A DNA stretch of 64,000 nt, from the NCBI GenBank assembly GCA_031401235.1, contig JANNRJ010000036.1:62001-126000 (forward strand), given 5' to 3'. The notes under the pieces were generated by a model. It worked only from the letters and a program-made list of their open reading frames with translations. It was not told the origin of the DNA and ran no database searches. The position numbers and the translations under genes were made by a program. Positions 53,302 through 61,524 of the stretch are shown one piece after another; within the stretch, counting starts at the first letter, position 1, and each line of letters opens with the position of its first letter. Source of the DNA: UBA3006 sp031401235. GTDB lineage: Bacteria; Actinomycetota; Acidimicrobiia; Acidimicrobiales; Ilumatobacteraceae.

Positions 53302-54573
53302 TTAGATGGGCTCGCGCGCTCGCCTCGCAACAACCACGATGAGCAAAACTACGGCCAACAGGGACGCTACATTTGCAAGCATTGTGAAGCCGACTGCTTT
53401 ACGAACAAATCCGCTGGCGAAACCGGCAAGTCCACCAAAAAAACTCATCAAAAGATCTGCGGTTCCCTGCACTTGAACGCGATTTTCACCACCAAATGAA
53501 TCCACCAGCAGACTCGATCCACCAATAAGACCACAACTCCATCCGGCACCGAGGAGCCACAGGGACGGAAATAACAGTGTTGGTTCATTGCCCGCGAGTG
53601 CCGCCAGCAAGGTTGCAATTAGTAACAGAATCGACCCAAGGGTAATTGTTGCCAATCGACCGCGCGTGTCGCTAAATCGTCCAATCAACGGACTAAATGC
53701 ATACATCCCGGCAATGTGTAGTGAGATTACATATGAACTGACCGTCTCGTGACCATGAACTTTGAGGTGTACGGGGGTCATCGTCATCACCGCCACCATC
53801 GTCATTTGAGAAATCACCATGGACAACAATGCGAGTCGCGCATCGCCTGATTTACCAACGATCCCAATAATTGCGCTGAATTTTGGTCGTATGAAATCAA
53901 CCGAAGATTGTCGCGCTAATCCACCACTTGCCTCAAGTGGATCAATGCGAAGCCGCCATGTGACATTTATTAGTGATAGCGATAAAAAGATAGACGCAAA
54001 TATCCATGGTCCGGTGTATTGCTGCCACCCAAACCAGTCCTGACCAAGCCGTTCAGCGGGTCGAATAAGCAGTGGACCAAATACCGCACCAAATGTTGAG
54101 GCGAATAAAATTCGACTCATCGCCGCACTTCGCTCAGTAGGTAGTGCAAGGTCGGTGGCTGCGTAACGAGAAAGCAAATTGGAAGCTTGCCCATTGCCGA
54201 ACAGGAATAGTCCGGCCAAAAATACCAAAAGCGAACTTGTTTCGACGCCCACACCGGCAATTACGCCGCCGATAATGGCCAACCCATAACCCACTTGTAG
54301 TCCACCTCGGCGACCTCGCCGGGTCATCACTTTGGCCAAAACCTGTGACATGAACGCCGTTCCCATCGTCACTGTCGCCGTGGCAATACCGCCCCAAGGA
54401 GTGTCTTGACCAAGAATGTCTTGAATCACAAATGCTCCAACCGTGACAGCGGCGGCAAGAGCGGCTGCACCGGCAATTTGACCAGCTACCAGTACCCGTA
54501 ATGTGCGTACCTGAAGAGCAGCGCGCTCGACATCGTTTAACGGAGCAAACGGAGGCGACGAATTAGTTGTGAT
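53302..54573 (-). CDS. MFS transporter, 12-helix, with no canonical start codon after the tRNA
   Basis: About 424 residues with 12 hydrophobic segments, motif A-like LAKVMTRRGRRGGLQVGYGL and second-half LIGRFSDTRGRLATITLG. The reading frame is open through the tRNA-Leu gene immediately upstream. Between the tRNA 3' end (54573) and the first helix there is no ATG, GTG or TTG in frame; the earliest candidates are ATC at 54573, CTG at 54492, and GTG at 54429 inside the first helix. The N-terminal stretch TTNSSPPFAPLNDVERAAL looks like a genuine MFS tail, so I place the start at the ATC with low certainty. Two MFS genes are adjacent. Confidence 0.8.
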   Translation of the reverse strand: MTTNSSPPFAPLNDVERAALQVRTLRVLVAGQIAGAAALAAAVTVGAFVIQDILGQDTPWGGIATATVTMGTAFMSQVLAKVMTRRGRRGGLQVGYGLAIIGGVIAGVGVETSSLLVFLAGLFLFGNGQASNLLSRYAATDLALPTERSAAMSRILFASTFGAVFGPLLIRPAERLGQDWFGWQQYTGPWIFASIFLSLSLINVTWRLRIDPLEASGGLARQSSVDFIRPKFSAIIGIVGKSGDARLALLSMVISQMTMVAVMTMTPVHLKVHGHETVSSYVISLHIAGMYAFSPLIGRFSDTRGRLATITLGSILLLIATLLAALAGNEPTLLFPSLWLLGAGWSCGLIGGSSLLVDSFGGENRVQVQGTADLLMSFFGGLAGFASGFVRKAVGFTMLANVASLLAVVLLIVVVARRAREPI

Positions 54574-54659
54574 GGTGTCGAAGAGGGGACTTGAACCCCT
54601 ACGCCCTTTCGAGCGCCAGCCCCTCAAGCTGGTGCGTCTGCCAATTTCGCCACTCCGAC
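54573..54659 (-). tRNA. tRNA-Leu, anticodon GAG
   Basis: Class II tRNA with encoded CCA. Acceptor arms GTCGGAG (5' end at 54659) and CTTCGAC pair with one G-T; discriminator A, then CCA at 54575-54573. The anticodon stem CCAGC/GCTGG holds loop TTGAGGG, so the anticodon is GAG, reading CUC and CUU Leu codons. The T arm is GGGGTTCAAGTCCCC, and a long variable arm (CGCTCGAAAGGGCG) confirms Leu. It lies 38 bases after the secG end and abuts the MFS frame. Confidence 0.97.
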
Positions 54660-54697
54660 GTGGAACTGTATTTTATCTGATCAGCAAATCAATCGCT

Positions 54698-54922
54698 TTA
54701 GGCGAGAAAAATGCTTAAAGCGATCACCGACATCACCCATACGAGAGCAAACACCATGGTGATTCGATTCAAGTTTCGTTCCGCCGCGGCCGACCCCAGT
54801 GCCGCTGCACCGCCACCCCCGAACATGTCACTCAGCCCGCCTCCTCGCCCACTATGGAGAAGAACCCCGACAATTAGGGCCAGCATTGATACCACATTTA
54901 TTACAATTGTCAGAGTTGTCAT
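54698..54922 (-). CDS. secG: Sec translocase subunit SecG
   Basis: 74 residues: two hydrophobic helices (LTIVINVVSMLALIVGVLL and ITMVFALVWVMSVIALSIFL) with the conserved loop HSGRGGGLSDMFGGG. The ATG at 54922 is standard; upstream open frame is not homologous. In many Gram-positive genomes it follows tpiA or eno; here an opp operon separates it from tpiA. It ends 38 bases before the tRNA-Leu gene. Confidence 0.94.
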   Translation of the reverse strand: MTTLTIVINVVSMLALIVGVLLHSGRGGGLSDMFGGGGAAALGSAAAERNLNRITMVFALVWVMSVIALSIFLA

Positions 54923-54953
54923 TAAACTTCGCACGGCGAGAAATTCTACTGGA

Positions 54954-55925
54954 TTACTCGGGAAAATGGCACGCTGAGAGTTGACCTGTTTCACGCAACA
55001 CCAAGGCTGGTTCTTGTTGTGCACAGATCTCAGCCGCCTTCCAACAGCGCGTTCGGAATCGGCATCCTGAAGGCGGGTCGACTGGCGACGGTACATCGCC
55101 TTCCAACATGATTCGGTGACGAGAACGTTCCACCGTCGGATTCGGTACTGGGACTGCTGACAGCAAGGCCACCGTGTATGGATGAGTGGGATGCTCATAC
55201 ACGACGTCTTTGGGACCAATTTCCATAATCTTGCCCAGATACATCACCGCCACTCGATCGGCGATGTGTCGGACGACGGAGAGATCATGGGCAATGAACA
55301 CATACGACATGCCGAGTCGTTTCTGCAAATCAGAAAATAGATTGACCACCCCAGCCTGAATACTCACATCCAGAGCAGACACCGGCTCATCCAATACGAT
55401 TAGGGAAGGATTCAAGGCCAAAGCCCGAGCAATTCCTACGCGCTGGCGTTGACCGCCTGAAAATTCATGGGGGAAGCGTCTCGAGCAATCCGCAGACAAT
55501 CCCACCAATTCCAATAGTTCCGTCACTCGCTCGGCGTGATTTCCCGGTTCCTTTTGCACAACCAAGGGCTCACCGATAGACGCGCCCACCGTCATTTTCG
55601 GATCCAACGATGCAAATGGATCCTGAAATACGATTTGCATTCGTCGTCGCAATAACCGCATCTCTTCAACTCTTAGAGTTGAAAGGTCTCGGCCGTCAAA
55701 TGTCACTGATCCGGATGTCTGCGATAAAAGTTGCATGATCAATCGACCCACTGTGGTCTTGCCAGATCCAGACTCCCCTACAATCCCCAAAGTGTGGCCC
55801 TTGTCCACGGTGAACGACACTCCAGAGACTGCCTGCACAAGTCGCTTCACTTTGCGGGCGCCACGCAACGCACGAATCTCGAAATTTTTGACCAATTGAT
55901 CAACTTGAAGCAATGGTTCACTCAT
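54954..55925 (-). CDS. oppF: Oligopeptide ABC transporter ATPase, OppF type
   Basis: 323 residues. Walker A GESGSGKTTVGRLIM, signature FSGGQRQRVGIARAL, Walker B LIVLDEPVSALD, His YVFIAHDLSVVRH. The family C-terminal oligopeptide/dipeptide motif is present with cysteines (PPSGCRFRTRCWKAAEIC). The N-terminal part lies upstream of a signal-type VDKGHTLGIVG, typical of OppF/DppF. It overlaps oppD by 4 bases. It energises peptide uptake; the peptide class is not determined. Confidence 0.94.
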   Translation of the reverse strand: MSEPLLQVDQLVKNFEIRALRGARKVKRLVQAVSGVSFTVDKGHTLGIVGESGSGKTTVGRLIMQLLSQTSGSVTFDGRDLSTLRVEEMRLLRRRMQIVFQDPFASLDPKMTVGASIGEPLVVQKEPGNHAERVTELLELVGLSADCSRRFPHEFSGGQRQRVGIARALALNPSLIVLDEPVSALDVSIQAGVVNLFSDLQKRLGMSYVFIAHDLSVVRHIADRVAVMYLGKIMEIGPKDVVYEHPTHPYTVALLSAVPVPNPTVERSRHRIMLEGDVPSPVDPPSGCRFRTRCWKAAEICAQQEPALVLRETGQLSACHFPE

Positions 55926-56905
55926 AGTTTCAGGGCTCCAGCGGAAAAAATCTCGTCAACCCTTATGCACGCCGTCTGGAGATCTCCAAATGCTCTTAGT
56001 TCGGGCAGGCCTACATCACACTGTGGTTGTGAAAATTGACAACGTGGACTGAATCCGCATCCGGCTGGCGGATTAAGCATATTGGGAGGGAATCCTTTGA
56101 TCGGCTCAAGCCGTTCAACTCCCATCCGCGGAAGCGAATTGAGAAGCCCGCGCGTGTAGGGATGACTGGAATGATCAAACAGTGAATCGACAACGCCTTC
56201 TTCCACATTTCGACCGGCGTACATCACGTTCACTCGGCTGGCAACTCTGGCAATAACTCCCAGGTCATGAGTGATGAGCACCACAGCAGTTCCAAATTTT
56301 TCTTGCACTCGCTGAATAACTTCAAGAATCTGGGCCTGAACGGTGACGTCTAATGCCGTTGTTGGTTCATCTGCAATAAGTACCTTTGGGTTGTTGGCGA
56401 TTGCCATGGCGATGACCACTCGTTGACGCATGCCTCCAGAAAATTCATGGGGATACTGAAGCGCACGATCACTTGGCTGAGGAATACCAACTAAATCGAG
56501 CAATTCCACGGAACGAATCGCGGCGTCCTTGTTCGTGATTTTTTGGTGCGCCTGTAACATTTCAGAAATTTGATTGCCAACACGATGGACCGGATTCAAC
56601 GCTGATAATGGATCTTGGAAGATCATCGACATTAACCGTCCCCGCACGGATCGAAGCCGACGATGGTTGGCCCCAATTAACTCTTCGCCATCCAACATCA
56701 CGGAACCAGTTACTTTCGCCCGCGGAGGCAATAATCCCATCGCGGCTAAGAAAGTGACGGATTTTCCTGATCCCGACTCACCAACGACTCCCATCAATTC
56801 ACCTGGCGAGATATCAAAATCAAGACCGCGCACTGCTTGCAATTCACCAAGCGGTGTGGCGAAAGTGACATGCAAGTTTCGAATGGATAATACGGAAGTT
56901 GCCAC
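55922..56905 (-). CDS. oppD: Oligopeptide ABC transporter ATPase, OppD type
   Basis: 327 residues. Walker A GESGSGKSVTFLAAMGLL, signature FSGGMRQRVVIAMAI, Walker B VLIADEPTTALD, switch His in LITHDLGVIARV and the C-terminal cysteine motif PPAGCGFSPRCQFSQPQC, which can bind a [4Fe-4S] cluster in some OppD proteins. GTG start shares a base with the oppC stop (TAGTG). Confidence 0.94.
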   Translation of the reverse strand: MATSVLSIRNLHVTFATPLGELQAVRGLDFDISPGELMGVVGESGSGKSVTFLAAMGLLPPRAKVTGSVMLDGEELIGANHRRLRSVRGRLMSMIFQDPLSALNPVHRVGNQISEMLQAHQKITNKDAAIRSVELLDLVGIPQPSDRALQYPHEFSGGMRQRVVIAMAIANNPKVLIADEPTTALDVTVQAQILEVIQRVQEKFGTAVVLITHDLGVIARVASRVNVMYAGRNVEEGVVDSLFDHSSHPYTRGLLNSLPRMGVERLEPIKGFPPNMLNPPAGCGFSPRCQFSQPQCDVGLPELRAFGDLQTACIRVDEIFSAGALKL

Positions 56906-57825
56906 TAATGCCCCATATCCAAACGAGGATCCGTGGCATCCCGAAGAGCATCACCAATGAAATTGATACACAGCGAGATAATTACCAGAGCCACACACGG
57001 GAACACCGCCATCCACCAAAAACCTGTTTGCACCGCACCCTTGGCCTGACCGACAAGTAAACCGAGTGAAGTTGTGCCTGCTCCTGCTTGAGGCCCATAA
57101 CCAAAGAACGAGAGCGTGGCTTCGCCAATAATTGCCCCGACAACAGAAAATGTAAGTGCGACCATGATTGGACCAATCGAATTCGGTAGCAAGTGGCGCA
57201 AGATTATGTATTTTTTAGAGGCTCCAACAGATCGAGCGGCCTCAATGAATTCGCGCTCTTTAAGCGACAACACCTGACCGCGCACAATTCTTGCCACTGT
57301 CATCCAACCGAAGACGGCCAGCAGAAAAATAATGAAGCGAATCGACCCTGAGTCTCCGATAATTGGCGCGAGAAACTCAAGGGCGCCCAACATGTTTCGC
57401 ACCACTAGCAAAGCAACTAGGAATGGAAAAGCCAGAAAGAGATCGGTAACTCTCATCATCACGTCGTCAAAATATCCGCCGCGGAATCCGGCGATAGCTC
57501 CTACGACACAACCTATTGCTACTGAAATGATCGCACTAAAAAAACCGATTAACAACGAAACGCGAATGCCGTAAATGAGCCGACTGTAAATGTCCCGACC
57601 AATATCATCGGTTCCCATCCAGGCAATCTTCTGCGGTGGCAAAAATGAGTTCGGCGGTTTGCGCACGGCCTGGTTCACTCCATATCGAGCAGTTACAGAC
57701 GAAAGCGCCACCATCACGACAAATAGCCCGAGCACGATACAACTGGCGACTGCCGCCTTGTGTCCGACGAAGCGTCTCAGCGCCATCCGCCGTGGCGAAA
57801 TCATCTGAACTTCGATTTCACTCAA
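56905..57825 (-). CDS. oppC: Oligopeptide ABC transporter permease, OppC type
   Basis: 306 residues, six membrane helices. N-terminal cytoplasmic helix MALRRFVGHKAAVASCIVLG, periplasmic segment with PNSFLPPQKIAWMGTDDIGRDIYSRLI, the EAA-type loop EFIEAARSVGASKKYIILRHLLPNS and C-terminal LVIISLCINFIGDALRDATDPR. This is characteristic of OppC/DppC. Overlaps oppB by 8 bases. Confidence 0.95.
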   Translation of the reverse strand: MSEIEVQMISPRRMALRRFVGHKAAVASCIVLGLFVVMVALSSVTARYGVNQAVRKPPNSFLPPQKIAWMGTDDIGRDIYSRLIYGIRVSLLIGFFSAIISVAIGCVVGAIAGFRGGYFDDVMMRVTDLFLAFPFLVALLVVRNMLGALEFLAPIIGDSGSIRFIIFLLAVFGWMTVARIVRGQVLSLKEREFIEAARSVGASKKYIILRHLLPNSIGPIMVALTFSVVGAIIGEATLSFFGYGPQAGAGTTSLGLLVGQAKGAVQTGFWWMAVFPCVALVIISLCINFIGDALRDATDPRLDMGH

Positions 57826-58792
57826 GACGAATCCTCGGGTCTAACCATGCGTAAGTCACATCGGCGATCAGGTTAAACAGAAGTATCGAAGCCACGATGA
57901 GAACCATCCACGGCATCATTAGTGGAAAGTCACCGTCACTAAACGCTCTCAGAAAGTACCGACCCATTCCCGGATAGTCAAAGATATTTTCCGTGATAAT
58001 CAGACCGCCGACGATCGCCCCGACATCGATAGCCGCAATCGTGACAACCGGGATCAAAGCATTGCGCATTCCGTGGCGAACAAGTATTCGGCGCTCGCTG
58101 ATTCCTTTGGAGCGTGCCGTTCGCATGTAGTCGGAGTTCATGACGTCCAAAAGCGATGAACGCATGTACCGGCTGTACACGGCGATAATTTGGATCGCCA
58201 CGACGATTGTGGGTAATGCCATATGTTTAAGCATTAATACCGCATCAAAACCTTCGTGTCCTGGCGGATAAACACCCGAAGTCGGGAACAAGGTTTCACC
58301 GAACCAGCGGCTCCAGTACACGGCAAATAACAATTGCAAAAGTATTGAAGATATATACGGAGGGATGGAGATACCGATGAAAGCAGCGGTATTTACCGTG
58401 ACATCTCGGCGTCCGCCGGGGTGAAGAGCGGCAAATACACCGATACCAAGGCCGATTGTTACTCCGACAATAGTTGCCGCAAATCCAAGACGAAGACTAT
58501 TGGCTAGGGCATTTTTGAGGGCTGGCAATACTTCACGGCTACCCTTGATGCTACGGGGCCAGTCGAATGTGACAAAATGCTTCAGCCAATTGAAATAACC
58601 GGCCACATAATTGTCGCCTAGGCCGTTTAACTCTTTGTATTGAGCGATTTTTTCCGGTGATGCGCGAGGATTTGAGCGCAAATAACTAAAAACAGGATTC
58701 GTACCTAGTCGCAACGCGACATACACGAGAAACGTCACCAGCAACAATGTCGGAATCGCCCATGCGATTCGGCGAACAATGTAGCGCAACAT
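57818..58792 (-). CDS. oppB: Oligopeptide ABC transporter permease, OppB type
   Basis: 324 residues, six helices. N-terminus YIVRRIAWAIPTLLLVTFLVY, then the EAA loop YMRTARSKGISERRILVRHGM, VGGLIITENIFDYPGMG and C-terminal FNLIADVTYAWLDPRIRLE. Forms the channel with OppC. It is separated from oppA by 97 bases that contain a strong hairpin. Confidence 0.95.
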   Translation of the reverse strand: MLRYIVRRIAWAIPTLLLVTFLVYVALRLGTNPVFSYLRSNPRASPEKIAQYKELNGLGDNYVAGYFNWLKHFVTFDWPRSIKGSREVLPALKNALANSLRLGFAATIVGVTIGLGIGVFAALHPGGRRDVTVNTAAFIGISIPPYISSILLQLLFAVYWSRWFGETLFPTSGVYPPGHEGFDAVLMLKHMALPTIVVAIQIIAVYSRYMRSSLLDVMNSDYMRTARSKGISERRILVRHGMRNALIPVVTIAAIDVGAIVGGLIITENIFDYPGMGRYFLRAFSDGDFPLMMPWMVLIVASILLFNLIADVTYAWLDPRIRLE

Positions 58793-58819
58793 ATTTGTCC
58801 TTCACACAACATAATGCAG

Positions 58820-58860
58820 ACGGTGCGCGAACCAAGACTTTCATCTGGTCCGCGCACCGT
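58820..58860 (-). promoter_or_regulatory. Strong intercistronic hairpin between the binding-protein gene and oppB
   Basis: Arms ACGGTGCGCGAACCA (58820-58834) and TGGTCCGCGCACCGT (58846-58860) form a 15-pair stem with one G-U pair and an 11-base loop. It lies between the stop of the OppA-type gene and the oppB start, read in the minus direction. No T-run follows on the transcript side. Intercistronic stems of this sort often stabilise upstream mRNA or cause partial termination, making the binding protein more abundant than the permease. Confidence 0.75.
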
Positions 58861-58889
58861 TTTGCAGTACTTGGATATTTATTCTTGGG

Positions 58890-60629
58890 CTAGAGAACCG
58901 TAACTACCGGTTCGCCGGTTACCAAGTTGGTTAGGACATACTCACCATCGTTTGTGGTGGCCCAGACTCCTGGGCTAACAACGAACGCGGTAGTCCACAC
59001 CATCCACGATGAGTTTGCACACTCCGTGAATGGGTCGAGACATTCTGGCCATTGCTCGGCACCGATGACGATTTGTCCGTCACCATCCACATCAACCCAC
59101 TGGTCGAAGTTGCGGAAGGCGGTGTAGTTATTTAACTCACCATCCACCGGTCCACCGACCTTGTCTGTGCGCCAGAAACCCGACTTAGGAAACTGGAACA
59201 ACGGCAACAGTACATGGTCCGAAGCCATCAAACGAAGAACAGACTTGATGTTCTCCGCACGGACGGCGGTATCAACTTCGGCATCGGCTGCATGAAGCAG
59301 ATCTGACGCTTCCGTATTGCACCAACCCTGTTGGCCTTGTCCAACGTTGTTGTTAGCCGTAGTTGGAATCTGGTCACAAACGAACCCGCTCGTCAAATAG
59401 CCAGGGTCCGGCGGAGCCGTGCTGATGTACATCGCCATGTCGTAATCCAAGGCTGGGAGCCGTTGCTGGAAGTAACACGCTGCGTCACAGTTGTCTGACG
59501 CAACATTGAAACCGGCTGCCTGAAGCAGTGGAATTAGATAGGCCTGAGTGTTCTCACGACGAGTATTGCCGGTGTTGATGATCCAACGAATTGCGGGGGC
59601 TGATTCGCCACCCTTGGCCCAGTAGCCATCGCCACCCTTGGCCCAACCGTTGTCGGTAAGGAGTGTCTCCGCACCTGTTGGATCGTAACTACCTGCAAAT
59701 TCGTCTCCAGCGCAATACGGCCCAGGAACGATTGGACCACACTGCAAGAGGGTGGCTTGATCGCTGATTGGGATGTAAATCTGCTGGAAGAGCGCTTCAC
59801 GATCAATCGACATCGAGAATGCTGCTCGGAAAATTGGATCTGCAAAAGGTCCGCACTTCTGGTTGAAGTAGAACGCTTCGTAGTCTCCACCGAACGTCAC
59901 CTTCGACGTGATGTCGTCCTGCGCGACTGCTTCAGTGATTCCGCCGTAGTACTGCGGATAAATGAAGTCAACTTCGCCGGCTTTAATCGAGGCGATTTCT
60001 GTGTCGCTGTCGGCCTTTGGAACCATGACGATCTTCGGTGTCACAGCCTTGTCTGTACCCCAATAGTTTTCGTTGGGTTCATAAACAACTTGCTCCGGGC
60101 TCCACGACTTCATCTTGTACGGACGAGCCGAATAACCAAGGAAGTCAGCAAAGTCAGTAGATACGTCCGAAGTATTTGACACTGCAGCGGCCTTGAGTAG
60201 TGGGAAGAACAACGTCTTGTACGGTGCATACACCGATTTGAACGTGGCCACAACTTGTTTGTCGCTTGTACCGGCTTCGACCGAAGTGATCTGGTCATAA
60301 CCGGCTGTCGCAATTGCACCTGGCGTATTCAGCGATGCACTCCACGTTGCCGCGAAATCGGCAAATGTGATTTGCGATCCATCGTCCCACACTGCCTCTG
60401 GGGCAATGTCGTAGGTGACGGTCATACCATTGCTGGTTGACTCAGGTGCCGTGTAGTCATAGGTCACATTCGCACAGTCGGCCAAACTTGTTGGATAACT
60501 GACTTCAGGGACCGGTGCTTCGGTATCTGTTGGTACGGTAGCCGCTTCGTCACTGCCGCACGCTGCGACCACGAGGGCCAGAGCAGCAAATCCAGCTGCG
60601 AAACGAATACCTCTTGTGGTTTTTCTCAT
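58890..60629 (-). CDS. oppA: Oligopeptide ABC solute-binding lipoprotein (SBP_bac_5), circularly permuted
   Basis: 579 residues. Signal peptide with lipobox VVAAC (Cys24), then a linker rich in Ala/Thr/Val/Pro. The body starts with the second segment of the normal fold: TYDIAPEAVWDDGSQITFADF (about 72-92), FLGYSARPYKMKSWSP, YEPNENYWGTDKA, SIKAGEVDFIYPQ, FRAAFSMSIDREALF and PLFQFPKSGFWR. After QWVDVDGDG, residues 519-579 hold what normally opens the mature protein: GQIVIGAEQWPECLDPFTEC and VLTNLVTGEPVV. The family usually begins with that GxLxIG...P strand and ends near 510. All parts are present once, in swapped order. GGGGAGGT lies 6 bases before the ATG. Confidence 0.88.
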   Translation of the reverse strand: MRKTTRGIRFAAGFAALALVVAACGSDEAATVPTDTEAPVPEVSYPTSLADCANVTYDYTAPESTSNGMTVTYDIAPEAVWDDGSQITFADFAATWSASLNTPGAIATAGYDQITSVEAGTSDKQVVATFKSVYAPYKTLFFPLLKAAAVSNTSDVSTDFADFLGYSARPYKMKSWSPEQVVYEPNENYWGTDKAVTPKIVMVPKADSDTEIASIKAGEVDFIYPQYYGGITEAVAQDDITSKVTFGGDYEAFYFNQKCGPFADPIFRAAFSMSIDREALFQQIYIPISDQATLLQCGPIVPGPYCAGDEFAGSYDPTGAETLLTDNGWAKGGDGYWAKGGESAPAIRWIINTGNTRRENTQAYLIPLLQAAGFNVASDNCDAACYFQQRLPALDYDMAMYISTAPPDPGYLTSGFVCDQIPTTANNNVGQGQQGWCNTEASDLLHAADAEVDTAVRAENIKSVLRLMASDHVLLPLFQFPKSGFWRTDKVGGPVDGELNNYTAFRNFDQWVDVDGDGQIVIGAEQWPECLDPFTECANSSWMVWTTAFVVSPGVWATTNDGEYVLTNLVTGEPVVTVL

Positions 60630-60655
60630 CTATCGACCTCCCCGTCGAATAAGGT

Positions 60656-60703
60656 GGAAACAACTTCGTTTCCGTTTGAAGACACGAACGGAATGCCCGT
60701 GTC
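60656..60703 (-). promoter_or_regulatory. Leader region of the OppA-type gene with two small inverted repeats
   Basis: Between tpiA and the binding-protein gene lie GGAAAC/GTTTCC (60656-60661 and 60668-60673) and GACACG/CGTGTC (60681-60686 and 60698-60703). These may be leader stems, operator sites or a weak tpiA terminator. Each has only six pairs, so confidence is low. Confidence 0.3.
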
Positions 60704-60729
60704 GGATGTCATTACCCTAACACGATGAC

Positions 60730-61524
60730 CTAGGACCGCAACCGGTACTGGACGATGCGTGCAAATTCGCCAGGGTCAAGGCTGGCTCCGCCGATCAGGG
60801 CTCCGTCAATATCTGGTTGCGCCATGATCTCGGGAATGTTGGCTGCTTTTACACTGCCGCCATACTGGAGGCGAATTGCTTCAGCCGCTTGACGTCCAGC
60901 GATAACCGCAACCTCTGCTCGGATAGATCCAATAACGGCCTGAGCATCACCGGCCGTGGCTGTTACTCCGGTACCAATTGCCCAAATTGGTTCATAAGCG
61001 ATGACGATGGATTTCACCTGCTCAGAGCTGCGTTTGGCCAGGGCCGCACGTAGTTGACCAAGAACCTTCGTCGCCGTAGATCCAGCCTCTCGCTCGGCAA
61101 GAGTCTCTCCAACACAAAGAATCGGAGTCATACCGTTTCTCTGAATGGCGATGATCTTGTCGTGGACGACGTCGTCGGTTTCGCCAAATAACTGGCGACG
61201 CTCACTGTGACCACAAATGACATACGAAACATTCAGTTTTGACAAGAACACCGGCGATATTTCACCCGTAAATGCTCCTTTATCCTCCCAATGACAGTGT
61301 TGTGCGCCCAGAAGAAATTGCATCGAATCGGCATCGATAAGAGTTTGCAAACTTCTCAGATCGGTAAAGGGTGGATGGATGCTGACATCCACCGCATCAA
61401 AATCCTCCTTAGTCAACAAATAGGCGAGTTTCTGAATTACCTGGATTGATTCAAAATGGTTGTGGTTCATCTTCCAGTTCGCGCTAATCAGTGGTTTCCG
61501 TTTGATGTTCTGGCTATCTGACAT
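60730..61524 (-). CDS. tpiA: Triosephosphate isomerase
   Basis: Interconverts dihydroxyacetone phosphate and glyceraldehyde-3-phosphate. 264 residues with the active-site Lys in ISANWKMNHN, His in VICGHSERRQLFGE, Glu in AYEPIWAIGTG and LQYGGSVKAANI. A ten-residue N-terminal extension (MSDSQNIKRK) precedes the usual start. Overlaps the pgk stop by 11 bases; last gene of the rapZ-gap-pgk-tpiA run. Confidence 0.97.
   Translation of the reverse strand: MSDSQNIKRKPLISANWKMNHNHFESIQVIQKLAYLLTKEDFDAVDVSIHPPFTDLRSLQTLIDADSMQFLLGAQHCHWEDKGAFTGEISPVFLSKLNVSYVICGHSERRQLFGETDDVVHDKIIAIQRNGMTPILCVGETLAEREAGSTATKVLGQLRAALAKRSSEQVKSIVIAYEPIWAIGTGVTATAGDAQAVIGSIRAEVAVIAGRQAAEAIRLQYGGSVKAANIPEIMAQPDIDGALIGGASLDPGEFARIVQYRLRS

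Noticed and set aside
54573..54627. Translation of the MFS protein from a TTG inside the tRNA anticodon loop
   Set aside because: The tRNA must be cut out and folded, and the encoded residues across it (RGWRSKGRRGSSPL) do not resemble an MFS N-terminus.
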